Source: an uncultured Litorivicinus sp. (lineage in GTDB: Bacteria; Pseudomonadota; Gammaproteobacteria; Pseudomonadales; Litorivicinaceae). From it: a stretch of 64,000 nucleotides of DNA. Under the pieces are notes generated by a model. That model saw nothing but the letters and a program-made list of their open reading frames with translations. It was not told the origin of the DNA and ran no database searches. Of the stretch, positions 18,668 to 27,846 are shown piece after piece (the first letter of the stretch is position 1; each line of letters begins with the position of its first letter). Location: contig CACBSE010000001.1 in the NCBI GenBank assembly GCA_902541775.1, positions 1 to 64,000 on the forward strand, written 5' to 3'. The translations under genes were made by a program, and so were the position numbers.

Positions 18668-18967
18668 TTATTTATTTTCTTGAATGATTCTTCCGAGTTC
18701 GTGGACTTCAAAAATTTGTGAATTGTGTTCAGAAAATGCTGGATGTTCGATCACTGATTTGAAGAGATCGCTTTTACAGTAATCTTGCATACTCTCCTCA
18801 TCTTCCCACAGATAAATACCTCCAAATCTACCCTCATCAAAATTATAGATAAAATGTTTGATAATTAACCCAGGAACTGCAGCCCACACTGGAGCCCCTT
18901 CAATTACCATCGATTCATAATCGGAACGATTAATCTCACTTGTAAAAGTGACCACCTGGATATGCAT
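18668..18967 (-). CDS. YdhR/monooxygenase-like small protein (E2 cargo)
   Basis: 99 aa; VPGLIIKHFIYNFDEGRFGGIYLWEDEESMQDYCKSDLF resembles YdhR-type ferredoxin-like-fold monooxygenases. Confidence 0.55.
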   Translation of the reverse strand: MHIQVVTFTSEINRSDYESMVIEGAPVWAAVPGLIIKHFIYNFDEGRFGGIYLWEDEESMQDYCKSDLFKSVIEHPAFSEHNSQIFEVHELGRIIQENK

Positions 18968-19483
18968 TTACTTTCCTTCATAAGTGTCGAGAGTTTTCTA
19001 TTGCTGACAGACTATTAATTTGCTGGCTCATAAATTCCTTTATCTTTGCGCACCTTAAAGGCAAACAACACGAAGAAAAGGTAGCTAAGCTGGCCAGACC
19101 AGGGCACCCATACTCTCTTCATCATAGGTTGAAGTCCGCTAGCTCATATTTTGAGCGTATCGCGATAAGCCAATTTCGTAAAGAAGCGCCAAATGGCTTC
19201 TTTTCGCCAACCTAAGCGGCCAGTATTGGTCACGGAAAAACAATCTTGGGGCCCTCAATAGGCTGCCTAATGGCGCTTTTAAAAAAGAAAAAGTGTCAAT
19301 TTCTGCTTAGATTCTTGCTTATAAGGGTGGCGGGAATGGCCTAAAACAGGGACTCCTTGCCCCGAAAGTCTATGCCCATCAGATAACCATGGAAGGTATC
19401 CATCCCCGCCATGTCGCAGGTTAGTACGACCATCGTCAACGACAAATACTGCTTTTGTATACGTCCAACATCAGTGCCTAGGC

Positions 19484-19593
19484 ACACCTTGGCATCCCTT
19501 ATGCGTGTCTCATTCAAGATGTCAGAAAGACGTCGGACTCCTGCTCCCGTAGGACACTCTTGATTCCCTCAAGTGTCCTAAGGGTCTTTTTAT
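19484..19593 (+). repeat. R1 copy C
   Basis: acaccttggcatcccttatgcgtgtctcattcaagatgtcagaaagacgtcggactcctgctcccgtaggacactcttgattccctcaagtgtcctaagggtctttttat. Confidence 0.85.
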
Positions 19594-19599
19594 CGAAAA

Positions 19600-19833
19600 T
19601 CAGTCTTCATAAACCTTTCTGCAATCGGAACGATAGCTATAGATGATATCGAGATTGGTAGTCATGAGGTAAACCATTCCATTGCCTGTAACGGTTTGTT
19701 CCACCTGCCTTATCCCCACCTATTGAACTGGTCGAAACAGCATACCTTTGGGAGGAAAGTCCGCCTGACCTCCAATTAGCATCAAAAGACGCCCTGCGAT
19801 CACTGTAAAAATAGTTTTTGCATAATTGTCCAT
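19600..19833 (-). pseudogene. Frameshifted copy of the small secreted protein
   Basis: Reverse strand: MDNYAKTIFTVIAGRLLMLIGGQADFPPKG then a frame change into AVSTSSIGGDKAGGT, matching 10664-10897. Confidence 0.75.
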
Positions 19834-19997
19834 ATTTCAACTTTTTATTTCGATTTATCAATACCTTATTAATCAAAAAAGCCTTTAAATTAGCCCTGAC
19901 ATTGGTGTAATGTTGGTAGAGATCTCCCTATCTGTTCTGCGTGGATAACCATCAATTAACTCACCACAAATCCTTTTTTTGAACAGGAAGATTCAGC

Positions 19998-20216
19998 ATG
20001 TCCAAGACCATGTAAAAAATTATACTAGGCTCTTCACAGACCGCCCAGGTACTTGAGCTCTGAGGCTTACTGAACAAAAACGGTATCGATAGATTAATCT
20101 GGAGTTGTTGACTATGCACTCAGGTTCGCCTTGGCTAACGCCAAAGCGCCATCTAATGCACACTTCACGGACACTAGGGAACGCTTTTTGTGATCCCTTT
20201 GAAAGAACTATGTGGG
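19998..20216 (+). pseudogene. Nonsense-mutated copy of the RHH-like regulator
   Basis: atgtccaagaccatgtaa... followed by nucleotides similar to 11061-11279 (caggtacttgagctc, tactgaacaaa, tatgcactcagg). Confidence 0.75.
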
Positions 20217-20254
20217 TGAGTTATTACGTATCAACGACACAGTCTATAGGGCTG

Positions 20255-20283
20255 CTTAAGTGTGTCTTAAGTTACTAATTAGG
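20255..20283 (+). promoter_or_regulatory. CTTAAG repeats upstream of the E2 polymerase-like gene (third box diverged)
   Basis: CTTAAGtgtgtCTTAAGttactaATTAGG. Confidence 0.5.
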
Positions 20284-20297
20284 CTACCCTCTGGTTT

Positions 20298-21524
20298 ATG
20301 CATACAACATCTGATCTAGACACCGAGATAGCAAGAACTGTCGAGGACATTTACACGCCCGATGCCGATGATCGTCAGCGGTTCCCTAGTGACTTGGTTG
20401 TCAAAGCAGATAGCTTCCAAGAAATTGTTGATGAGGTGTGTCAAGACATTGCATCTCCCAGACAACGCAAATACGCTGAAAATTATAGAGAATACCTCTC
20501 CAACATCTTGCTCAATCTCTCCAGAAGTATTGTCACCAGACGGTGGACGATCTTTTTCGGTGATTCAAAAACCTACTCTAAAGGCGGATTGATGCATTCA
20601 GCGGGGTTCACAAGTCGATCCCGTACATCAAAGATTTTAGAAACTTTGGTGGCCTCTGAGGCTATCCGCAGAGTTGATGGAGCAAAGTATCAAAAAAATC
20701 CTCACGGTAATCTCTATTATCCGAATCGTGAGCTCAGAGAAAAGCTATTCCCATACGGATTAGAATCCACGTCTGAGCGTTCCTTCGACAAGGTTTTAGT
20801 GAGAATAAACAACCCGTCTAGAGGTTGGGGGAATTTTGACCTCACTACTGTTGATGACTACCACAAAATGGCGGAAATCAATGAATATGCAAAAGCTCAA
20901 ACTTGGGCTTGCAAAGAAGCGATTACTCGTATTTTTAAGCACGACCCTTTTACTGCTGGCCAACTCCACACTGAGTTCCAAAACCTTCCTGCTCGCTCGC
21001 AAAAGATTCGGCAAAACACCCTAATAAACGGTGAACCCATCAGGGAGATCGACTTCAACGCCAACCATCTTCGTCTGTACCTAGCCTTCAATAAATTGGA
21101 TGTCTACGGTGACGGGACTGATGCGTACCGTGAGATCGCAAACCTTGCCAGAGTGGACCGCCAGACAGTGAAGTCCTTCTTCAAAGCTGCTTTAAATTGT
21201 GAATCGTACGAGAAAGCTCGCTCAAGAGCACGAATCCCCGATAAGTTTGGTAGAGACATTATGGAAGCCTTTCAAAGGTTATATCCCAGAGCGCATATAT
21301 TCAATGGTAAAAGGCCCTTTGGACTAGTAGGGATGCAATTGGAGGGGGAAATCCTGCAGATCGCAATGAGGCAATTACGTCTCTTGGATGTATTCGCCTT
21401 ACCAATTCACGACGCAATAGCCGTCAACGAAAAGAATTATGAAGTAGCGAAATCAGCGATGGAAGACGCTTGGCTTCACGTGATGCATCCATTCCATCCA
21501 ACAGCAAAAACTTTTGTCGGTTAG
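20298..21524 (+). CDS. Compact family-A DNA polymerase-like protein (E2 paralogue)
   Basis: FKHDPFTAGQLHTEFQNLPARSQKIRQNTLINGEPIREIDFNANHLRLYLA, R-x3-K (DRQTVKSFFKAALN), VFALPIHDAIAVN. Candidate Asp252 and Asp372; collinear with 11362-12615. Confidence 0.7.
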   Translation: MHTTSDLDTEIARTVEDIYTPDADDRQRFPSDLVVKADSFQEIVDEVCQDIASPRQRKYAENYREYLSNILLNLSRSIVTRRWTIFFGDSKTYSKGGLMHSAGFTSRSRTSKILETLVASEAIRRVDGAKYQKNPHGNLYYPNRELREKLFPYGLESTSERSFDKVLVRINNPSRGWGNFDLTTVDDYHKMAEINEYAKAQTWACKEAITRIFKHDPFTAGQLHTEFQNLPARSQKIRQNTLINGEPIREIDFNANHLRLYLAFNKLDVYGDGTDAYREIANLARVDRQTVKSFFKAALNCESYEKARSRARIPDKFGRDIMEAFQRLYPRAHIFNGKRPFGLVGMQLEGEILQIAMRQLRLLDVFALPIHDAIAVNEKNYEVAKSAMEDAWLHVMHPFHPTAKTFVG

Positions 21525-21840
21525 ATCAGGCGGCTAATCGAAAACCGTTTTCGACGAGTAGACCCGCCCAGTCCAAAATGGGATTATTCGGTTAGGATTA
21601 TTTCTGGAAACCCAGTCCACTCTGATTAACAAACAGACTGGACGAAATTAGTGAAAACCGAACAACTTTCAAGCTATTGATAATCGGAGGGCAGAAGGCA
21701 GTTAATCATTGGTTCTGGCGCCTCAATCCTCTAGCAAACCTAGGTAGGGTTGCACGTTGGGTGTCATACCTTCTTTGACCCACTGTTCCACCCTGTTTTC
21801 AGGGATGTAGAGGTCTTGTTGATCACCACAAAAAGCAGTC

Positions 21841-22260
21841 TCAGCGGAGCTCGTCTAGCCCCATATCTTGCAGAATATTGCCCTTGAACACTTCCATGAT
21901 GGTTGCCACATTTTCCATCCCTGAATCCTTCGCCTTCTGAATTGATCCATCCAGTATTGAAACCGCAGATTTTGCAGAGCGTAGATCAGAGGCCTCTGAT
22001 AATAGAAAGGCTCCCGAAGCAAAAGATGTGGTTGAACTCAGCAGAGACTCAGAAGCCTCTATTTGAGCTTGGGTTGCTTCCATTAATTCAATACGCTGAG
22101 CTGATTCTGCTTTTGAAATCTCATGAAAAAGTTCAGCGCCTTGCCTGATCGTTAGCAGAAGAACCAAGAAGAATCCCGCAACTGATAAGTAAAGTATCGC
22201 TAGCGCTACATTTTTTAATTGCTGATCCATTGCTACGCATCCTTTTTTATCGCTATTCAT
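21841..22260 (-). CDS. Small single-TM membrane protein of unknown function (E2 cargo)
   Basis: 139 aa; one N-terminal TM helix LKNVALAILYLSVAGFFLVLLLTI followed by a helical region. Confidence 0.5.
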   Translation of the reverse strand: MNSDKKGCVAMDQQLKNVALAILYLSVAGFFLVLLLTIRQGAELFHEISKAESAQRIELMEATQAQIEASESLLSSTTSFASGAFLLSEASDLRSAKSAVSILDGSIQKAKDSGMENVATIMEVFKGNILQDMGLDELR

Positions 22261-22285
22261 GATATTGAACTATTAACGAGCATCC

Positions 22286-22356
22286 TTTAGCAAACTAAGG
22301 CAGATGGTACTGGTTACTAAGAAGTGATCTAGGAGCCCCCGGTGAGTTACTTGAGT
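22286..22356. repeat. R2 copy 2
   Basis: tttagcaaactaaggcagatggtactggttactaagaagtgatctaggagcccccggtgagttactt. Confidence 0.75.
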
Positions 22357-22464
22357 GCGGCAAATGGTATCCCGAACACCTAATTTATTCTTTGGTACGT
22401 AGGCGCAAGATATTCATTGCTGAACATTTCTGCCTGTTAATGTTTGGAATTATAGCCAGTTTTT

Positions 22465-23199
22465 TTAACGGAAAAATACAGTCAGACCCACCTCAGTCGT
22501 CTCATTCTTTGGCTCGTACCCATTAGAATTTCCTGAAGTCGTTCGGATCAACTGAACATCAGAATCTCTGACATTCCACGCTCGTAAAAAGATAGCCCAA
22601 GACTCGTCATGCTGATATTCAATTTCAAAGCCAGATCCTGATTCTTGAGTGTTGACAATGTCATTGAGATAGCCAGGAACGTCAGTAAGGTATGAGGTTT
22701 GCTCTCCCTCAAGGAAATAATTGTATTGGAATCTCCAACTACTTCCTTTGTCATCCACTACCATGACGCCCATGGGTAGATACCAATACCTAGATTGTCG
22801 ATCGTAACTGTAACCCCCTGTCGAAGAAATCTTCCCGCCCCAGTCGTCATACAACCACCGATAGCCAATTCCCCCAAAAACTTTCATAGTTCCATATTGA
22901 ACGATCAAGCCACTCTCGCCTTGAAAGCGATACGTTGGGTCACCAGTTGTGGTGCCCGTTCCTGAATAATCGGTTTGACCGTAACCTACTCGCATATTGT
23001 AGAAAAATGATGAAGGGGCTTTTTTGTCTATCACATAAGATCTCAAACCCCCGCTAAAGAATAAAGGAGCTGCCGTTTTGTCCATCAGCCCTGGCTCTTC
23101 ATAGTAATAATTCTCAATTTCGTAATACTTCTGGGGTTCTGTTGCTAGAACATTTCCACAAAGCAATACTGACAAGGCTTTCAACAATATTTTCATCAT
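22465..23199 (-). CDS. Putative outer-membrane beta-barrel protein (E2 cargo)
   Basis: Signal peptide; alternating aromatic strands (MKVFGGIGYRWLYDDWGG, YWYLPMGVMVVDDKGSSWRFQYNYFLEG) and terminal ...EVGLTVFFR ending in an aromatic pair plus R. Confidence 0.6.
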   Translation of the reverse strand: MMKILLKALSVLLCGNVLATEPQKYYEIENYYYEEPGLMDKTAAPLFFSGGLRSYVIDKKAPSSFFYNMRVGYGQTDYSGTGTTTGDPTYRFQGESGLIVQYGTMKVFGGIGYRWLYDDWGGKISSTGGYSYDRQSRYWYLPMGVMVVDDKGSSWRFQYNYFLEGEQTSYLTDVPGYLNDIVNTQESGSGFEIEYQHDESWAIFLRAWNVRDSDVQLIRTTSGNSNGYEPKNETTEVGLTVFFR

Positions 23200-23242
23200 G
23201 AGCCACCAATGATAAACGATTTAAACTTTCCCTGTAGCACCC

Positions 23243-23318
23243 TTCAGCAAACTAGGAAGGTGGTACTGTTTACACAAAACTGATCTGCCGGCCCCCGGTG
23301 GGTTATTTAAGGGTGAGT
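23243..23318. repeat. R2 copy 3
   Basis: ttcagcaaactaggaaggtggtactgtttacacaaaactgatctgccggcccccggtgggttattt. Confidence 0.75.
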
Positions 23319-23330
23319 TTTGAAAAAATT

Positions 23331-23349
23331 TAGGGACATTTGTAGGGAC
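23331..23349 (+). promoter_or_regulatory. Putative right arm-type sites of E2 (TAGGGAC x2, 12-bp period)
   Basis: TAGGGACatttgTAGGGAC. Confidence 0.55.
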
Positions 23350-23437
23350 AATTAAAAAAATAAATTGTTTTTAATTAAGTAAATCTAGTAAATAAATATT
23401 CTATATTGTGGCCTCTATGAAAGTCCTTGAATTAAAT

Positions 23438-23462
23438 ATTGGTGCCTTTTTAGGGCCTCAAT
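23438..23462. repeat. Degenerate E2 right att site
   Basis: attggtgcc-tttttag-ggcctcaat has the same 9-7-9 layout as 14204-14228. Confidence 0.6.
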
Positions 23463-23809
23463 TAAAAGTCGCTAGCCTCTTTCTTCAACTGCCGCTCGGC
23501 GCGATCGTCAACTTGACACGTGGAAATCACTACAGCGAAGAACAAGGAGAACTATTCGGTCAGTATATTGCTGAGTTCGTGGTCAAGAATAATCGGAAAC
23601 TCCAACATGACGATATCATGAACGGAATCGAGCTCTTTCATGAGTGTACGCATCGCTAGCAACTAATTCCAACCGCGTCGATCCAGGACATCACAAAAGG
23701 TCCTGACTTCGTTGAGGTGGGCGAATCATTGAGATAATCAGTGTTGTTTGGAACAAGATCTACACAAACTGATGTGAATAGTTAACTGATATACTCAAGT
23801 GAAAAAGAG

Positions 23810-24742
23810 TTGGATATGTTAATAGCCGATCGAAAAATTGTACGGTGGGATCCTAAGTTACTTCTCGCATTTGATGCGCTATATAGTCTAGGTAGTGTCA
23901 CTGAAGCAGCAGAAAAATTAAATATCACTCAACAAGGGCTTAGTACTCAGCTCGGACGTCTTAGAGAGATAACCGGAGACCCTCTGTTTCATTGGTCGAA
24001 CAGTGGAATGCAGCGAACGCCCATAGCAGAGAGCTTATCAATTCGGGTGACTGCAGCGATTGCCGCACTAGAGGATTTGAATAAGCCTGAAGAATTCGAC
24101 CCAAATATAATCGTTAAAGAAATCACAATCGCGTCAACAGACTACGTCATCACGCTACTTGCACCACCACTCCTCAGTATGCTAAGGGAGGAGGCACCAC
24201 ATGCGACTCTTCGACTACGACATATCGAACACAAAGGACTTAATAGTTCGAGTTATAACGACGTCGATTTAGTGTTATCTGTTCCAGAATTCCTGAGTCC
24301 CAAAGGCTCAGGTCTTCATCTATTTTCTGAAACGTACAGTGGATTTGCGCGCTCGGGTCATCCGGTCAACGAATTGCAGTCGATCTCGATCGACGAGTTC
24401 CTTCGTTATGATCACATTCTGGTATCGCCGTTTAAAGGAGATGCGTTTGGACCGACAGACGTTGCGTTACAGAATGTGGGTAAGACACGACGAATTGGTC
24501 TTGTCGTACCCGATTTTTCGGTTGTTGGTGATATTTTGAGCAAAACAGATTTAATTTGTGTGCTGCCTGATCGACTCCAAGAAAGTCTCGGTGACTCAAT
24601 AAGTCGATTCCAGACGCCCGTCCCTATTAAAGGTTTCGATATTTTCGCCTACCGACCAAAACATCTCGAAAACGATCCGCTCAACAACTGGTTACTAGAA
24701 ATAGTCCGGCGATGCGTATCCGAAGTTTCCCTCAATAGATAA
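23810..24742 (+). CDS. LysR-family transcriptional regulator
   Basis: WDPKLLLAFDALYSLGSVTEAAEKLNITQQGLSTQLGRLREITGDPLF winged-HTH. Confidence 0.92.
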   Translation: MDMLIADRKIVRWDPKLLLAFDALYSLGSVTEAAEKLNITQQGLSTQLGRLREITGDPLFHWSNSGMQRTPIAESLSIRVTAAIAALEDLNKPEEFDPNIIVKEITIASTDYVITLLAPPLLSMLREEAPHATLRLRHIEHKGLNSSSYNDVDLVLSVPEFLSPKGSGLHLFSETYSGFARSGHPVNELQSISIDEFLRYDHILVSPFKGDAFGPTDVALQNVGKTRRIGLVVPDFSVVGDILSKTDLICVLPDRLQESLGDSISRFQTPVPIKGFDIFAYRPKHLENDPLNNWLLEIVRRCVSEVSLNR

Positions 24743-25724
24743 CAGCACACCGAACCTCAATACTTTTCCTATCGGGTGCGTCATCTCTGGTCATTGGATC
24801 TTCAAATGCCGTATGAAAACTGAACGTTGAAAGGTCAGCATCGGACTCGCCGCCTTGTGACTTGGCGAGCCCCCCGTGGCTATCCCACTGCTTGATTAGG
24901 AGTGCCTCATTTCGATTCATCCGAGGATAAAACCACCAATTATGAGAACGTGAATACTTAACGAAATAATTTTCGCCAATACGATCAGCATATCTGATTT
25001 CGAAGACCACCAAATCTTTAGGAAATACTGAGGCGCTGTCGCAAACAGCCAATGGATTCACTTCCACGGGCTCGAAAGCGATGCTTCGCCACAAATTGAT
25101 GATCGCAACACGGCCACCACGAATCGCAGCTTCAGTTTCTTCCGAATTCAACAACGTTTGCCCCGGCGAGAAATTCATAGCATAGGTATCGTTGATGCGT
25201 GGAGGTTGACAAAGTTGCCTCAGTCGATCCAAAGAGCTCGTTAATGTGTAATCACCATGCACAACATGAACAGGCCCCTGAATATTTTGACCATTATTCA
25301 ATTTTAGCTTCGAGTTTTTTCCCTGGGCCGATCGAATGTTGTGGTCGAATGCTTTGACGGTGTTCGCACCAGTTATTTTGCGAACAATTTCTTCACACTC
25401 TGAATAGTAGGAATTCACTAACCAACTGGTATCCAGAAAGTCACATTCATCACCAAGTGGTGCATCAATAAGTTCAAATCCATTACTAGCGAGCGTCTTT
25501 CGTTGGGTTCGAGAGAGGGACCTGGCATCACCGATGGTCATAACGTGGTCCACCAGATCTGTACCCACCCAAGTACTATCATCCCCTGAAACATCTCGCT
25601 GCATGTAAACCTTGCCATTCCTATAGAGGGAATGCTCGGCCTCAGGCGGCATGTACTTCACAGTTCCTTCCGTCATTGATAGTCCTTGGGCTAACGTGTG
25701 CATGGTTACTTCCATAAAATTCAA
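24732..25724 (-). CDS. CmcJ/NvfI-family oxidoreductase-like protein
   Basis: VKAFDHNIRS, VHGDYT, INLWRSIAFEPVEVNPLAVCDSASV, WWFYPRMNRNEALLIKQWDS. Confidence 0.75.
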   Translation of the reverse strand: MNFMEVTMHTLAQGLSMTEGTVKYMPPEAEHSLYRNGKVYMQRDVSGDDSTWVGTDLVDHVMTIGDARSLSRTQRKTLASNGFELIDAPLGDECDFLDTSWLVNSYYSECEEIVRKITGANTVKAFDHNIRSAQGKNSKLKLNNGQNIQGPVHVVHGDYTLTSSLDRLRQLCQPPRINDTYAMNFSPGQTLLNSEETEAAIRGGRVAIINLWRSIAFEPVEVNPLAVCDSASVFPKDLVVFEIRYADRIGENYFVKYSRSHNWWFYPRMNRNEALLIKQWDSHGGLAKSQGGESDADLSTFSFHTAFEDPMTRDDAPDRKSIEVRCAVIY

Positions 25725-26368
25725 GCTGCATTTGCAGGGAGGACAAAACCCTCTTCGACATGCGTCTCAATCCACCAAGACTGTGTTTCGATGTCTTCGA
25801 GCATCCATCTCTTCAGGTTCTTGTGGTCATCTAATGGAAGCTGTTGCCATGCATGCAAATGCATTGGTGCAGCAATCACAACATCAGCAATGGTCGGATG
25901 ATCAGCACTAATAAAACGGCTTTTCGCCAAACGTGCGTCTAAAATAGATGCTAACTTATGAAAATTTGGCGCTTCACCATCAAGAACCGATTGGTCTGTC
26001 ACATCACCGAGTAATGGCTTGACACAATTCTCAACTAAGTAGCAGTAGCAGGATGGGAACCAAGCGTTACTTTCCCAGAATAGCCATTGGTTAATATCGG
26101 CTCTGGTTCTTAGGTCGGTTGGGTAAGCTTTTGCGCTGCCAAGTTTATCGGCCGCATACTGGAGAATTGCGTTCGATTCCCAAATCACAAAATCACCGTC
26201 TTTCATCGCCGGTATTTTCGCATTTGGGTTAATTTTCAGATATGCATCTGACTTTTGCTCACCCTGAAAATAATCCACTTTTGTAACTGAGTAGGGTGCA
26301 CCAATCAGTTTCATACCAGCTAGGACTTTACGGCAGTTTACCGTAATCGGATCCATGTACAATTCCAT
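25721..26368 (-). CDS. Glutathione S-transferase family protein
   Basis: MELYMDPITVNCRKVLAGMKLIGAPYSVTKVDYFQGEQKSDAYLKINPNAKIPAMKDGDFVIWESNAILQYAADK; start moved to ATG at 26368. Confidence 0.9.
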   Translation of the reverse strand: MELYMDPITVNCRKVLAGMKLIGAPYSVTKVDYFQGEQKSDAYLKINPNAKIPAMKDGDFVIWESNAILQYAADKLGSAKAYPTDLRTRADINQWLFWESNAWFPSCYCYLVENCVKPLLGDVTDQSVLDGEAPNFHKLASILDARLAKSRFISADHPTIADVVIAAPMHLHAWQQLPLDDHKNLKRWMLEDIETQSWWIETHVEEGFVLPANAA

Positions 26369-26562
26369 TTGAATAGCCTCACTTCTTTTTATTTGAAGCC
26401 ATATCGTTAGAACTTCTGACACAACAATCCAACAAAACTTTGTGATAGAGGCCACAACAATCAGCGATAGAAATTGGTTGATATGCGAGCATGAATCACG
26501 TGAATGAATCATTCCATGAAAAACCAATCAATAGATTATTGGTTGCCCCGGGTCTACCGCCA

Positions 26563-27495
26563 TCAACTATCAGAAATCCTGCGATTTTTGATAGCATTTT
26601 TCGCTTCCAAAATCTTTACCAAGAGCTCATCACGGTACATCTTCATCGCATCAAGATCCTGGTTTTCTTGGCTGACTTGCTGCCGAACCATGTCCATCAT
26701 TGTCGAATTCAATTCAACCCGGCCTGCTGATAACCACCAATCCTGAAACGAGGGGCCGAGATGCTCTATAAAACCCTCAAGGCCGCGGTCCCCTGCTCCG
26801 AGAGAAAACAGCTGGTTTGGGCCATAGATCGACCAGCGAAGTCCAGGGCCATTAGCAATGGCTTTATCGATATCCGAAAGAGAGGCGACCCCCTCCTGAG
26901 CCAAATGCAAAACTTCCTGCCAGACAACCGCCTGAATCCGGTTCGCAATATGTCCTGGGATACTTTTCTTTAACTCAACTGGAACCTTACCAAACGATTC
27001 ATAGAATTTACGAACGCGTTCCATAACCAGCTGTTCAGTCTCATCATTTCCAAGTAACTCAATCAACGGGATTAAATGTGGTGGATTAAAAGGATGCGCA
27101 ATTACGATACGACCCGGATCACTTAAACCCTGCTGTAATGCTTCAAGGGTGATGCCGGATGTCGACGATAAAATTACAGCCTCAGGATCCAAGTGAGACT
27201 CGATCTCGGAAAATAACGCATGCTTGAGATTCGTCTTCTCAGGAGCATTTTCTTGGATGAATTGAGCACCCTCGACAGCATCCGTTGCACTTTTGGAAAA
27301 ACGAAACTGCTCAACTGAGCCCGCAAACCGATAACCTAGGTTTTCTAATGCCGGTCTCGCTGCCTGCACAAAACCGATGATTCGCTCTTCCATTGCCGAA
27401 TCTGGATCGTAAGCAACGACGGAATGTCCGGCGGCTAAAAAGAGCGCGCACCAACTCTGTCCAATAGTCCCTGATCCCAATACTGCTATCTGCAC
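26563..27495 (-). CDS. 3-hydroxyacyl-CoA dehydrogenase-family protein
   Basis: IAVLGSGTIGQSWCALFLAAGHSVVAYDPD, ENAPEKTNLKHALFSEIE, HPFNPPHLIPLIEL. Confidence 0.9.
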   Translation of the reverse strand: MQIAVLGSGTIGQSWCALFLAAGHSVVAYDPDSAMEERIIGFVQAARPALENLGYRFAGSVEQFRFSKSATDAVEGAQFIQENAPEKTNLKHALFSEIESHLDPEAVILSSTSGITLEALQQGLSDPGRIVIAHPFNPPHLIPLIELLGNDETEQLVMERVRKFYESFGKVPVELKKSIPGHIANRIQAVVWQEVLHLAQEGVASLSDIDKAIANGPGLRWSIYGPNQLFSLGAGDRGLEGFIEHLGPSFQDWWLSAGRVELNSTMMDMVRQQVSQENQDLDAMKMYRDELLVKILEAKNAIKNRRISDS

Positions 27496-27846
27496 ACGAG
27501 AGTCCTTATATTAGACTAAAGTTTAATCAACTTCCGAAAACAAGAAATCACGCGTTTGACAGAACTTGACTCCCACGCAATTTGAAATAAGCCCTCCACT
27601 CAAATATATCGTAGATCATACGCCAAAACCCGCGTGGTATATAGGTTTAAGGCCAATGCAGGCATTCGCGGCTCTACATCGATCACAATAACGCACGATG
27701 GATTAAGGCGATCTCTTGTTTAAAGGCCAGGTAATTGAAATCGTTAAAGACTCGAGTTTTCTATCGACAAAATACAGGAATCGTTGCTCAAACCGAGTCT
27801 GTTCTGTACATTCTGTGAAAAAACCGTATAGACCATAGGGATTACG

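Larger units (their letters stand above)
16827..23462. mobile_element. E2: decayed tandem relative of E1
   Basis: Same order as E1: degenerate att, arms, integrase (nonsense), R1-like repeat, cargo, R1, small protein (frameshift), RHH (nonsense), polymerase-like gene, cargo, R2, arms, degenerate att. att-to-arm distances match E1 within 2 bp. Confidence 0.8.

Noticed and set aside
23408-23659. ORF of 83 aa at the E2 right end
   Set aside because: It spans the degenerate att site 23438-23462 and has no recognisable family; a real gene cannot be excluded but is not supported.
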